From: JAGQZY01 sp964588335
GTDB lineage: Bacteria > Bdellovibrionota > Bdellovibrionia > Bdellovibrionales > JAGQZY01
Direction: 5' to 3'
DNA length: 64,000 nucleotides
NCBI GenBank assembly: GCA_964588335.1
Contig: CAZPOV010000013.1
Location: 1 to 64,000, forward strand
In this document: one piece after another, positions 51,915 to 60,602 of the stretch
How the letters are laid out: every line of letters starts with the position of its first letter
How positions within the stretch are numbered: the stretch's first letter is position 1
Made by a program: the position numbers and the translations under genes
Notes under the pieces: generated by a model
Told to the model about the DNA's origin: nothing
What the model saw: only the letters and a program-made list of their open reading frames with translations
Database searches by the model: none

Positions 51915-53825
51915 CTAAATGCCAATCACTTCGTGAGTTTCTCTGAAACTTTGACCGTTCTCTCGAATCAAACGAACCTCTCTTAAGATCATGTTGTGTT
52001 TGGGAGAATAGAAAATATCGGAAACCTGCTCCCGCCCCCTTGAACGGGTGGTACAAGTGACTTTATAAACTTCCGTGTCTTGGATGTTGTCGCGCAGTTT
52101 AACCTCGCAACTTTTAGAGTACTGGGTCTCGCGGCCATTTTTTGTGGTGTTGTAAAGGAAGTCAAAACTTTTACCCACTTCAAGAGGCAACACATCCTTA
52201 CTCGATTGAACGATAACACTTTTCTCGTCATATTGACCCTTTGCCACTTTACGTAATGGTGGCAAAAAAGGATTCTTGGCAAACTGCAGAACACTCTCGG
52301 TTTGAGTTTCACCATCTTTCAGTTTTGAGAATACAATGTCACCACTCACACTCACGATCTTCAATTCATCAACCACCTCAAAAAAGGTTTTGTCGGTCTG
52401 TGGATTCTCTCGTACCCGTCGTATTTTAATCAGATTGCCTTTTTCTAAAGGCTCTGGGACCGCCTCTGGCACTGAGGCCAAGGATCTTTTGATGTCACCT
52501 ACAACAGAGCTTAATGCTCCGTTGTTTGCAGACAAAACAGACTTCAATTGATCTCTTTGCGTCCAACTCGCCAACCCGACGATGATAACAGCTGTAAAAA
52601 TTAAACCCTTCGGTTGAAGCAGGTGGCCCATCCACGACTCAAGTTCACTTAACAGAGATCTTTTCGTATGCATGGGGGGCATTACGATTTTTTTTCTTCG
52701 CTTATCGTAACCAGCCTGAGCGAGAGCCACTTTCTTTTTGGATATGGGTTCGGTGCGATCGCGGAGCCGTTCTTCTCCAGCCAGAGAAGTGTTAAGTGTT
52801 CCCGCCATGATCGCGACCACTTGTCTTTCCATTTCTAAAGAGTCTTCATCCTCTTCAATAACTTGTGCCGCTTCAATAATTTTCTCAGCCTCTTCAAGAT
52901 CATAGCCTCCCAGCAAAAGGGCGTCTTGAGCTTCGTCAAGATCGGCATAATCAGTGTCTTTCTCAAACTCAACACTTTGGAAGCTTGGAATAATCACATC
53001 GTCTAAATTTTCCAAGTCGTGCAGAACCGATTCGGTGCTCTGATACCGATCTTGGACATGAAGGGCCGTCATTTTTTCAATCAACGGTGGCAAACCAGCA
53101 GGAACCATGTCGTAGAAGTCGCGCGGGAATTTGATAGGATCATTGCAAATACGAACCATACGCGAGGCCGCAGAGTTCCCTAAAAAGGGATGCACTCCGA
53201 CGATCAGCTCATAGAAAACCACACCCAGCGAAAAAATATCAGAAGCCGGAGTGGATTCTCCTTGCTGAATCGACTCTGGTGACATGTAGCTAGCGGTTCC
53301 AATTAAAAGATTCTCTTGGGTGATTCTCTCACCTTTCTCATCGAGGTCCTTACAGATACCGAAATCAACAATTTTGACTTTTCCCTCTGTACTGAGTAAT
53401 AGATTTTCAGGCTTTACGTCACGATGAAGGATTCCCTTTTTATGAGCCTCCCCCAATCCTAACAGAACCTCTTTCATGGCCTGAATCGTTTGCTCCACTC
53501 CAAAACTACCCACTTCGATAATATCAGCTAAAGTTCCACCCTCGACATATTCCATGACCAAATAAGAAGTGCCTTTATAGTTTCCAAAAAAATGAATATT
53601 GACGATATTTGGATGACTGAAAGTGGCTAAAGCTTTGGCTTCCTTTTCAAAACGCGTCATTATACTGGGAGGGGTGTCTTGATTGCCGTGGCCTAAAAAT
53701 TTCAACGCCACTTTTCTTGAAAGCTTTTGGTCGACCGCTAAATAGACTTGCCCCATTCCACCTTTGCCAAGGTCTTTTAGGATTTTGAAATTTTCAACAA
53801 TTTCACCTATTTTCGGCACCGACAT
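51915..53825 (-). CDS. Transmembrane Ser/Thr protein kinase
   Basis: The 636-residue protein has an N-terminal Hanks kinase domain (about 13-275). The Gly loop is LGKGGMGQVYLA, K42 sits in VALKFL, the catalytic loop is HRDVKPEN (D136, N141), the metal Asp D154 is in DFGICKD, and GTASYMSPE follows. All are intact. An acidic linker (285-335) and a basic patch lead to one membrane segment (about 406-421). A periplasmic domain of about 200 residues (430-636) follows, with strands like LKIVSVSGDIVFSKLKDGET and CEVKLRDN. It likely senses an envelope signal and phosphorylates cytoplasmic targets. No phosphatase gene is adjacent. Confidence 0.94.
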   Translation of the reverse strand: MSVPKIGEIVENFKILKDLGKGGMGQVYLAVDQKLSRKVALKFLGHGNQDTPPSIMTRFEKEAKALATFSHPNIVNIHFFGNYKGTSYLVMEYVEGGTLADIIEVGSFGVEQTIQAMKEVLLGLGEAHKKGILHRDVKPENLLLSTEGKVKIVDFGICKDLDEKGERITQENLLIGTASYMSPESIQQGESTPASDIFSLGVVFYELIVGVHPFLGNSAASRMVRICNDPIKFPRDFYDMVPAGLPPLIEKMTALHVQDRYQSTESVLHDLENLDDVIIPSFQSVEFEKDTDYADLDEAQDALLLGGYDLEEAEKIIEAAQVIEEDEDSLEMERQVVAIMAGTLNTSLAGEERLRDRTEPISKKKVALAQAGYDKRRKKIVMPPMHTKRSLLSELESWMGHLLQPKGLIFTAVIIVGLASWTQRDQLKSVLSANNGALSSVVGDIKRSLASVPEAVPEPLEKGNLIKIRRVRENPQTDKTFFEVVDELKIVSVSGDIVFSKLKDGETQTESVLQFAKNPFLPPLRKVAKGQYDEKSVIVQSSKDVLPLEVGKSFDFLYNTTKNGRETQYSKSCEVKLRDNIQDTEVYKVTCTTRSRGREQVSDIFYSPKHNMILREVRLIRENGQSFRETHEVIGI

Positions 53826-53935
53826 CAGAACTCTCCTGTTTTAATTTATCGGCAGATCAGCAGGTGCAATGTAATTTTAGGACCTAGACAAAGGAATAAA
53901 AACCGACACTTGTTCTGCGACTGAGGTCGGGATCA

Positions 53936-54115
53936 TTATCCATCGGCGGTGGTTTTATCATCAGTCATTTCATCTTTATGGGTCTCAAGGGTTTTACGCG
54001 TGTCTTCGCCAGACATCCCCACCCATTCTGGATAGAAAAACATCAAGAAAAAGTAACCGATGGTTAAAAGAAAAATTATGACACCGACACCACCAAGAAT
54101 ACCGTAGGTCGACAT
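53936..54115 (-). CDS. Tiny single-pass membrane protein
   Basis: The 59-residue protein has one strong transmembrane segment (about 6-28), then a short polar tail (EDTRKTLETHKDEMTDDK). It is not recognised. The ATG at 54115 overlaps the TGA of the DUF2156 gene by one base (TGATG), so it is made by translational coupling. A TTG one codon earlier is in frame but less likely. It may be a membrane partner or small regulator of the upstream protein. Confidence 0.62.
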   Translation of the reverse strand: MSTYGILGGVGVIIFLLTIGYFFLMFFYPEWVGMSGEDTRKTLETHKDEMTDDKTTADG

Positions 54116-55134
54116 CAATGCCCCCTTGAATGTGTGGGATGGCCGCTCAGCAAAGTAACCTTTGCCATGTCAGCCAATCCCAACCATTTGTTTTTCTTTC
54201 TTTGAAAAAAACAGTACTCTCGCTCTTCAATTCCAGAAAACTTACGTTTAAAAAAGTGAAGGCCTTTGGGGCGATACAAAAAGGGAATGTGATAAAGAAG
54301 TCCAAACAATCGTCCCATCCAACTGGATTGATCAACGCGGGCAAAAGGATTAAGGCCCAAATTCAGCTCACTCACACCCTCTTCCTTCAACACCTCGATC
54401 AAAAAAGAAATTAAAAAAGATAAGGCATGGGGATCTTTTTCGGGATGGTAAATCAGATGATCGACGTAAAAGCCCAATTCCCCATCCCTTAGGTAAGGCA
54501 AAAGACTGCAAAACGCCAAAGCCTGCCCGTCTTTCTCGACACAGAACCATTCTTCATAGGAATCGACGGGGTTTTCTGGTTGAGGCGCCGACAGAAAGAA
54601 CTTTAAATGAAAAGGAAGCTTTGCCTTTTTCCAATGTTTAAAAAGTTTTTGCAGTTTGGTGTTGTCGTCACGCTGTCGTCGATAGATGGGTATAGCTGTA
54701 TAATTAAGAGACTGACCTTTTCTTAGGGAGCGTCGAACTTCTTTGGCTTCCGGAGCTTGAAAATCATAATCCAACAGGGGGATTCGAATACTGGTGCCTA
54801 GGGGAATTTTGAAAAATCGGGCCCAGTTCCATTTGCGTCCGACATAATAGCCACAGACCTTTTTCCCCTTACGCTGGGCAAACTCAGTGAAAGCAATATA
54901 AAGTTCATCACCAGTAGACCCGGCAGCCACCAAAGGCTCTCCGGCAACAATCAAGTGATGCTTGGTCTCTTCATAGGCAATCAAGGCATCGCCAGCATAG
55001 AAGAACTGTTTACCCGTTTTCCAATGAGTCATAAAGTAAGGGGGAATATTGGCAAAAATAGAGCGCTGAAACCACTGCAAAGCCTCTTTAGAGCTAATCT
55101 CATGGGGGATCTGTAAGGAACGCAGCACAGCCAT
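54115..55134 (-). CDS. DUF2156 (LPG-synthase C-terminal-like) protein
   Basis: The 339-residue protein matches the soluble DUF2156/GNAT-like domain of bacterial lysyl-phosphatidylglycerol synthases: YEETKHHLIVAGEPLVA, KVCGYYVGR, RRSLRKGQSLNY, WFCVEKDGQALAFCSLLPYL, GFYVDHLIYH and ELNLGLNPFARVD. The long flippase membrane part of MprF is missing, as in stand-alone members. Such proteins transfer amino acids from aminoacyl-tRNA to lipids or other acceptors. The substrate is unknown. A tiny membrane protein is coupled to its stop and could tether it. Confidence 0.85.
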   Translation of the reverse strand: MAVLRSLQIPHEISSKEALQWFQRSIFANIPPYFMTHWKTGKQFFYAGDALIAYEETKHHLIVAGEPLVAAGSTGDELYIAFTEFAQRKGKKVCGYYVGRKWNWARFFKIPLGTSIRIPLLDYDFQAPEAKEVRRSLRKGQSLNYTAIPIYRRQRDDNTKLQKLFKHWKKAKLPFHLKFFLSAPQPENPVDSYEEWFCVEKDGQALAFCSLLPYLRDGELGFYVDHLIYHPEKDPHALSFLISFLIEVLKEEGVSELNLGLNPFARVDQSSWMGRLFGLLYHIPFLYRPKGLHFFKRKFSGIEEREYCFFQRKKNKWLGLADMAKVTLLSGHPTHSRGH

Positions 55135-55272
55135 ATATTGGTGTTAAAACAGCCCTCACAAAATAACAACCACTAAATATTGAAGATGTCTCCACCCCGG
55201 GGCAGTGATTGTTTTTAAAGTGAAATAAGGGGCTTATCAAAGTTAAGGACGATGAATTACATCTCTTAAATA

Positions 55273-55301
55273 AAAAAAGAGGACCTCAGGTCCTCTTTTT
55301 T
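55273..55301. terminator. Rho-independent terminator, usable on both strands
   Basis: GAGGACC (55279-55285) pairs with GGTCCTC (55289-55295) over a TCA loop, flanked by A-run on the left and T-run on the right, so both strands show hairpin then T. It lies about 30 bp after the hppA stop on the minus strand. Confidence 0.92.
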
Positions 55302-55329
55302 ATTTGTTTGAAATTGTTACCTGAAGAAA

Positions 55330-57393
55330 TTACTTCAGAGCAATCACAGAAGCTAGCAACAGAGCCACAATAGACATCAACTTAATAAGGATGTTCATCG
55401 CAGGACCTGTTGTATCTTTGAAGGGGTCACCCACAGTATCACCAACGACAGTGGCTTTGTGAGCCTCTCCGCCTTTGGATTCACCAGGAATAGCACCTGT
55501 TTCAATGGCTTTCTTAGCATTATCCCAAGCACCACCGGCGTTTGACATAAGAAGCGCTAAAAGGACGCCTGAAAGTGTGGCGCCTGCCAACATTCCACCG
55601 AGTGCGGCTGGTCCAAGTAAAAGACCCACAACCACAGGAGCGATAACAGCTAACAAACCAGGCATGATCATTTCACGAAGAGCGGCTTTGGTTGAAATTT
55701 CAACACAACGAGTGGTATCGGGTTTTCCTGTCCCTTCTAAAAGACCGGGGATCTCTTTGAACTGGCGACGAATTTCAGTCACCATGTCAGAGGCGGCTTT
55801 ACCCACAGACGTCATGGTCATAGCACCGGCCCATAGAGGAACCACAGCACCTAAGAAAAGACCAATCACAACCATGGGGTCAGTGATATCCATTGTTAAA
55901 GGGGCCATTCCAGCCTCAACACGAATCGCGTTCACTGACGAACCGTAGGCAACGAAAAGAGCAAGTGCTGTTAATGCCGCCGATCCAATGGCAAAACCTT
56001 TACCCATGGCGGCTGTGGTATTTCCAATAGCGTCCAATTCATCAGTGATGGCTCGAACGTCAGGTCCAAGACCAGACATTTCCGAAACTCCACCAGCGTT
56101 ATCAGCAACAGGGCCGTAAGCATCGATGGTCATTGTTACACCAACAGTGGCCAACATACCAACCGCTGCCAAGGCAATTCCGTAGAGACCGGCCGCCATA
56201 AAAGAAGCATAGATACAGGCACAAAGAATGATCAATGGCCATACACAAGATTCAAGACCAACAGCAAAGCCAGTAATGATGTTTGTCGCTGGCCCAGTTT
56301 TAGAGGCTTCAGCGATTCTTTGGATAGGACCTTTTGCTGTGTAGTACTCAGTTACGAAACCAATAGCCAATCCAGCAATTGTTCCGGCGATGATTGGGTA
56401 AAAAGCTGAAAATTCAAAACCAAGAACACTGATCGATAAAGCGGCCATCCCAAGGAAAAGTGCAGCAGCCGTATACTCAGACATGTGCAAAGCTTTGGCT
56501 GGAGGCATGGCTTTAAAAACATTCATTCCAACAATTCCAAGGAATGAAGACCCTAAACCAAGAACCGCCAACATTAAAGGAAGACCCATCAACAAGGCTC
56601 GAGCCGATTCACCACCGGTGTGAATCATTGTTAAAGAATCAAGAGTCATTGTTGACGCGATTGCGATTGTGGCCACCATAGCACCCACATAAGACTCGAA
56701 GATATCGGCACCCATTCCGGCCACATCACCAACGTTGTCACCCACGTTATCGGCAATCACACCTGGGTTACGAGGATCATCTTCAGGAATTCCAGCTTCA
56801 ACTTTTCCAACCAAGTCAGAACCGACGTCTGCCGCTTTTGTAAAAATTCCTCCACCCACACGAGCGAAAAGAGCGATAGATGATGCTCCCATTGAGAAAC
56901 CAGAGATAACACCTGTTGTTTCAACAAATTGACCCCAAACCGCGTAGAAAACACCAAGACCAAGAAGTCCAAGAGAGGCCACAGAAAGACCCATCACAGC
57001 ACCACCACGGAAAGCTACAAGAAGAGCCGGTCCAATACCACCCTCTTTAGCGGCAGTGGCCGTACGCACGTTCGAGCGCGTGGCGGCTTTCATGCCGACA
57101 TATCCAGCACTTCCAGAAGCAACAGCTCCGAAGAAAAAGGCCAAAGCTGTTTCCCAGCCTTTAACGGGAAAGAGAATCGCGGCGACAATAACCACAAAAA
57201 CGGAAAGAATTTTGTATTCAGCTCCCATGAATGTCATCGCACCTAAGTGGATTTCATCACCAATGGCTGTCATTTTTTCATCACCAGTGGATAGGCGCAT
57301 GATTCCCATATAAAGGAACATGGCAAATGCCAATCCAAGACCACCTGCAACCGGCGCTACATAGCCGATGGAGTCCATCATCTGAACCATCAC
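55330..57393 (-). CDS. hppA: Membrane-bound pyrophosphatase (K+-dependent type)
   Basis: The 687-residue protein has about 16 membrane helices and the pyrophosphate-site motifs FTKAADVGSDLVGKVE, IPEDDPRNP, ADNVGDNVGDVAGMGAD and DAYGPVADNAGG. The signature GNTTAAMGKG has Ala (A461) where K+-independent enzymes have Lys, so this should be the K+-dependent class. These pumps use pyrophosphate to move H+ or Na+ out of the cytoplasm; which ion cannot be read with certainty. It is monocistronic with its own terminator. The enzyme recovers energy from PPi made in biosynthesis. Confidence 0.96.
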   Translation of the reverse strand: MMVQMMDSIGYVAPVAGGLGLAFAMFLYMGIMRLSTGDEKMTAIGDEIHLGAMTFMGAEYKILSVFVVIVAAILFPVKGWETALAFFFGAVASGSAGYVGMKAATRSNVRTATAAKEGGIGPALLVAFRGGAVMGLSVASLGLLGLGVFYAVWGQFVETTGVISGFSMGASSIALFARVGGGIFTKAADVGSDLVGKVEAGIPEDDPRNPGVIADNVGDNVGDVAGMGADIFESYVGAMVATIAIASTMTLDSLTMIHTGGESARALLMGLPLMLAVLGLGSSFLGIVGMNVFKAMPPAKALHMSEYTAAALFLGMAALSISVLGFEFSAFYPIIAGTIAGLAIGFVTEYYTAKGPIQRIAEASKTGPATNIITGFAVGLESCVWPLIILCACIYASFMAAGLYGIALAAVGMLATVGVTMTIDAYGPVADNAGGVSEMSGLGPDVRAITDELDAIGNTTAAMGKGFAIGSAALTALALFVAYGSSVNAIRVEAGMAPLTMDITDPMVVIGLFLGAVVPLWAGAMTMTSVGKAASDMVTEIRRQFKEIPGLLEGTGKPDTTRCVEISTKAALREMIMPGLLAVIAPVVVGLLLGPAALGGMLAGATLSGVLLALLMSNAGGAWDNAKKAIETGAIPGESKGGEAHKATVVGDTVGDPFKDTTGPAMNILIKLMSIVALLLASVIALK

Positions 57394-57609
57394 GTATTCT
57401 CCTTATCAATAAGTTATTTTAATTTTAAAGGACTAAGGTGTCGCTGGGATTGACGCGATTGTCAACGAGGAAGTCAGTTTTGCAGGCATCAATTCGGCTC
57501 TTAAATGCGAGGCAGCAAATAAGGTGGCAGAGGCCGGTTGCCAAGCTTCCCCGAAAGCACTAGGTTGGTTGAAAATTGCCAATCTTATTAGCAAGTTGAG
57601 GAGCCCTTT

Positions 57610-57975
57610 ATGGATTATACTTTTTGGAAATTCATCCACCTTTCAAGCCTGTTTGTAATGCTTCTGAGCTTAGGGGCTGTGGCCTCTCATCAGCTTCAAG
57701 GCGGCACCAAAGAAAACTTCAAAAATAGAAAATTCTTTATGGCCTTTCATGGCGCCGCTTTGCTGATCGCCTTTGTTGCAGGCTTCGGATTGATCGCCAA
57801 AGCTGGGTACAATTTTTCCTCAGTTTGGATTTGGGGAAAAATCGCCATTTGGTTGATCGCCGGAATGTACCCGGTGATTTTTTATCGCAAGGGCGCAACA
57901 AAAATGCCTTATCTCATATTGATGGTCTTATTGATTGGTGCTGTCTACCTCGTCGAGTACAAACCCTTCTTATAG
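57610..57975 (+). CDS. Small four-helix membrane protein
   Basis: The 121-residue protein has about four transmembrane helices with His residues near helix ends (FIHLSSLFVM, SHQLQGG, FHGAALLIAF), a layout seen in haem- or metal-binding small membrane proteins and in CopD/SirB-like families. The family is not certain. GAGGAG precedes the ATG. The alcohol dehydrogenase gene follows 33 bp later on the same strand, so they may share a transcript. Confidence 0.75.
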   Translation: MDYTFWKFIHLSSLFVMLLSLGAVASHQLQGGTKENFKNRKFFMAFHGAALLIAFVAGFGLIAKAGYNFSSVWIWGKIAIWLIAGMYPVIFYRKGATKMPYLILMVLLIGAVYLVEYKPFL

Positions 57976-58008
57976 GACTTAATAGACTTTTTTTAAAAGG
58001 TGGTCGCC

Positions 58009-59169
58009 ATGAAGAATTTTACGTTTTGGAATCCCGTGCGCGTGCACTTCGGTGAAGGGCAGGTCGAAAAGCTCAACGAAGAAATTTTAAAAAGTCAGAA
58101 AGTCATGCTTCTTTATGGCGGCGGATCGATCAAGAAAAATGGCGTCTACGAGCAAGTTATGGCGGCCTTAAAAGGCTATAACATCGTTGAATTTGGTGGG
58201 ATTGAGCCAAATCCCCACTACGAAACTTTGATGCAAGCCGTGGAACTGGCACGCAAAGAAAAGGTCGACTTTCTTTTGGCCGTTGGCGGTGGTTCAGTGA
58301 TTGATGGAACCAAATTTGTTTCCGTAGCCATCCCGTTTGTCGACGATGATCCTTGGAAGATTGTCAGTGAGGGCGCGGCCATTCAAGGACAGCCGGTTCC
58401 CTTGGGGAGCGTTCTCACCCTTCCCGCCACAGGCTCCGAGATGAACAAAGCCTCTGTCATAACCAAAGCCGCCAATAAAGAAAAACGCGGATTTATGCGT
58501 CCTGAATTGTTTCCACATTTTGCAATCTTAGATCCGACTCATACTTATTCGCTTCCCAAACAACAAATTGCTAACGGTGTGGTCGATGCTTTTGTCCACG
58601 TCACTGAACAATATCTTACCGATACCGCTGAGGCTCCTTTGCAGGAACGTTTTGCCGAAAGCTTGCTTACCACCCTGATCGAAGAAGGGCCAAAAGCCAT
58701 GGCCCTACCGTCTGATTACAACACGCGCGCCAATATTATGTGGTGTGCGACGCAAGCCTTGTGTGGTTTGATCGGCGCCGGTGTTCCCCAGGATTGGGCG
58801 ACCCATATGATTGGTCACGAAATCACGGCCGAATTTGGTTTGGCCCACGGGACCACTCTGGCCATCGTTCTACCTAGCACTTTGCGAGTGATGAAAGATC
58901 AAAAGCGACAAAAGCTCCTGCAATATGCCGAGCGTGTTTGGCACATTCAAAACGGCAGCGATGATGAAAAAATAGACGAAGCCATCGATAAAACTCAAAG
59001 TTTTTTTGAAGGTATGGGAATCAAAACCCATATGAAACAGTACAATATTAAGGAACAAGATATCGACACCATGCTGGATCGCCTGGAGTCAAAAGGTATG
59101 GTGGCCCTTGGTGAACAGGGAAATATCGACATCGCCATCAGTCGACAAATTTATCAAGGATGTTTGTAA
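58009..59169 (+). CDS. Iron-containing alcohol dehydrogenase
   Basis: The 386-residue protein starts MKNFTFWNPVRVHFGEGQ (ATG at 58009 with GGTGG upstream, chosen over the GTG nine bases earlier). It has the nucleotide site GGGSVIDGTKFV, PATGSEMNKASVI and the metal ligands in VVDAFVHVTEQ (Asp, His), WATHMIGHE and GLAHGTT (His, His with the normal 14-residue spacing). It resembles the YqhD/butanol dehydrogenase branch, which reduces aldehydes with NAD(P)H. The substrate is not known. The next gene overlaps its stop (TAATG). Confidence 0.95.
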   Translation: MKNFTFWNPVRVHFGEGQVEKLNEEILKSQKVMLLYGGGSIKKNGVYEQVMAALKGYNIVEFGGIEPNPHYETLMQAVELARKEKVDFLLAVGGGSVIDGTKFVSVAIPFVDDDPWKIVSEGAAIQGQPVPLGSVLTLPATGSEMNKASVITKAANKEKRGFMRPELFPHFAILDPTHTYSLPKQQIANGVVDAFVHVTEQYLTDTAEAPLQERFAESLLTTLIEEGPKAMALPSDYNTRANIMWCATQALCGLIGAGVPQDWATHMIGHEITAEFGLAHGTTLAIVLPSTLRVMKDQKRQKLLQYAERVWHIQNGSDDEKIDEAIDKTQSFFEGMGIKTHMKQYNIKEQDIDTMLDRLESKGMVALGEQGNIDIAISRQIYQGCL

Positions 59170-59666
59170 TGCTGAAAAAAATTGTGATTGTGGTTGTTGG
59201 AATTGTCATTATCGCCGCTATGGGGCTAGGAGCTCGCATGTATTGGTTAGGAAAAAAAAGCTCGTCTATGATGAACAATAAACTGGGTGTGACTGAAGGC
59301 CATCTTCAGGCTTGCGGCGAGAAACCCAACTGCGTTTCAAGCACCGCTGATCCCGCCAGTGATTTTTATATCGAACCGATTCAAGACCAGAACATCGAAG
59401 GCACCTGGGATGACCTTAATATGCTTTTGCAAGATCTGATAAAAGACAAAAAAAGCTTTCAGATTCTCAAACAAAAAGCCAACTATATTCACATGATTGC
59501 GATCAGTAAAATTTTTGGCTTTGTGGACGATGTCGAGTTTCATCTGGTTCCCGATGAAGGCATTATTGAAATCCGGTCACAATCTAGAGTCGGATATTCT
59601 GATATGGGTGCTAACCGAAAACGTTTGCAAAAAATCCGCTCCCAGTTGCAACCAAAAATAAAGTAA
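59169..59666 (+). CDS. DUF1499 membrane-anchored protein
   Basis: The 165-residue protein has an N-terminal anchor (about 4-23). The DUF1499 pattern follows: ACGEKPNCVSSTAD, YIHMIAISKIFGFVDDVEFHLVP and IRSQSRVGYSDMGANRKRLQKIR. The role of DUF1499 is unknown; it is probably periplasmic. The ATG overlaps the dehydrogenase stop (TAATG), so it is translationally coupled to that gene, an unusual partner. Confidence 0.92.
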   Translation: MLKKIVIVVVGIVIIAAMGLGARMYWLGKKSSSMMNNKLGVTEGHLQACGEKPNCVSSTADPASDFYIEPIQDQNIEGTWDDLNMLLQDLIKDKKSFQILKQKANYIHMIAISKIFGFVDDVEFHLVPDEGIIEIRSQSRVGYSDMGANRKRLQKIRSQLQPKIK

Positions 59667-59711
59667 CTTAATCAAACCAATCACATTCAAAGTTTGAAGA
59701 ATCGATTGCTG

Positions 59712-59738
59712 TTTGACCAACGCTTTTAGAAGGTCAAA
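59712..59738 (+). terminator. Possible terminator after the DUF1499 gene
   Basis: TTTGACC (59712-59718) pairs with GGTCAAA (59732-59738) over a 13-base loop. Only a loose T-rich stretch follows, so efficiency is uncertain. Confidence 0.4.
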
Positions 59739-59880
59739 TAAGCTTTGTCATTTTAATTTATTAACTAACGAGCCAGTAGAGCGGGCTTTCCCAACGTCGT
59801 AATTATTGCGAGTTTGTCTTTTTTTGAGTCGGCAATTAAAATCTTTTATTTTTGTTGATCTACAACACACTGATTAAGTC

Positions 59881-59895
59881 GTAAACACTGTTTAC
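59881..59895. promoter_or_regulatory. Perfect palindrome upstream of lipoprotein gene
   Basis: GTAAACACTGTTTAC is a 7-bp inverted repeat around one base, 105 bp before the lipoprotein ATG. A looser pair (AACAGTT and AACTGTT) follows within 35 bp. It looks like a repressor or activator site; no factor is recognised. Confidence 0.45.
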
Positions 59896-60000
59896 AATTG
59901 AGTCGAGGATAAACAGTTGAAATAAAACGCTTTTAAACTGTTGCTGAGACAAGTGCAGTGGCATTAAGTTTGCTTCTCTATTTATAGAGTGGAGGGGTTT

Positions 60001-60504
60001 ATGAAAAATCTTATTTTGATCCAATTACCTTTGTTGTTTGGTTTATTCTCACTGGTAACAGCTTGTGGGAGTGACGGGCCCTCAAATACAACCCCTGCCA
60101 CTTTCAACAATGAATCGAGTGCTCTGCAGAATACAAGCTGTCTGCCTCCGCAGAAGGAATTTCAAGGCTCCTGTTTATTACAGTCGACGGCTACTACCTC
60201 ATGTACCGAGTTCTATGGCTACCATCCAGAATCGATTGATCGCTTTGCAGAAGAATGTGAAGCAAGAGCCCTCTATCAATTCACATCAGAATACTGCCCT
60301 ACCGAGAATCGAGTCGCAGGGGTTATGCGTGAAGAGGTTCGAAATGACCAAGGCACCAACATCAAGGTTCAGTTTTTTTACGGAACGGATGGAACGGCCT
60401 GGACAATCGCGGATGCACTTAATGAGGCGAATGACGAGCATTCAAGATTAGAATCGGAGAATAACTTGGATAGCGGGATCAGCCACGATCTTTGCACCGA
60501 ATAA
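60001..60504 (+). CDS. Putative lipoprotein
   Basis: This 167-residue protein is not recognised. I use the ATG at 60001, which has GGAGGGG upstream and gives a lipoprotein signal peptide (SLVTAC, Cys 22, Gly at +2). After a Ser/Thr/Asn-rich linker come six Cys (SCLPP, GSCLL, SCTEFY, ECEAR, YCPTE, DLCTE), suggesting a small disulfide-rich domain. It is probably in the outer membrane. It sits alone behind a long leader region with a palindrome, so it may be regulated. Confidence 0.75.
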   Translation: MKNLILIQLPLLFGLFSLVTACGSDGPSNTTPATFNNESSALQNTSCLPPQKEFQGSCLLQSTATTSCTEFYGYHPESIDRFAEECEARALYQFTSEYCPTENRVAGVMREEVRNDQGTNIKVQFFYGTDGTAWTIADALNEANDEHSRLESENNLDSGISHDLCTE

Positions 60505-60602
60505 TAACGAAAGGCCACCCAGCAAAAGTCTCTATTGCGCGGCTAGGCTGCCTTTTTATCCATCCATGAATTCTCTTGTATTGAAGAAAAACTCTTGAGT
60601 CC

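Larger units (their letters stand above)
59667..60000. other. Intergenic region, 334 bp
   Basis: This region holds a weak terminator candidate (59712-59738), a palindrome (59881-59895) and the promoter region for the lipoprotein gene, ending with GGAGGGG before its ATG. I see no ORF or RNA gene. Confidence 0.5.
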
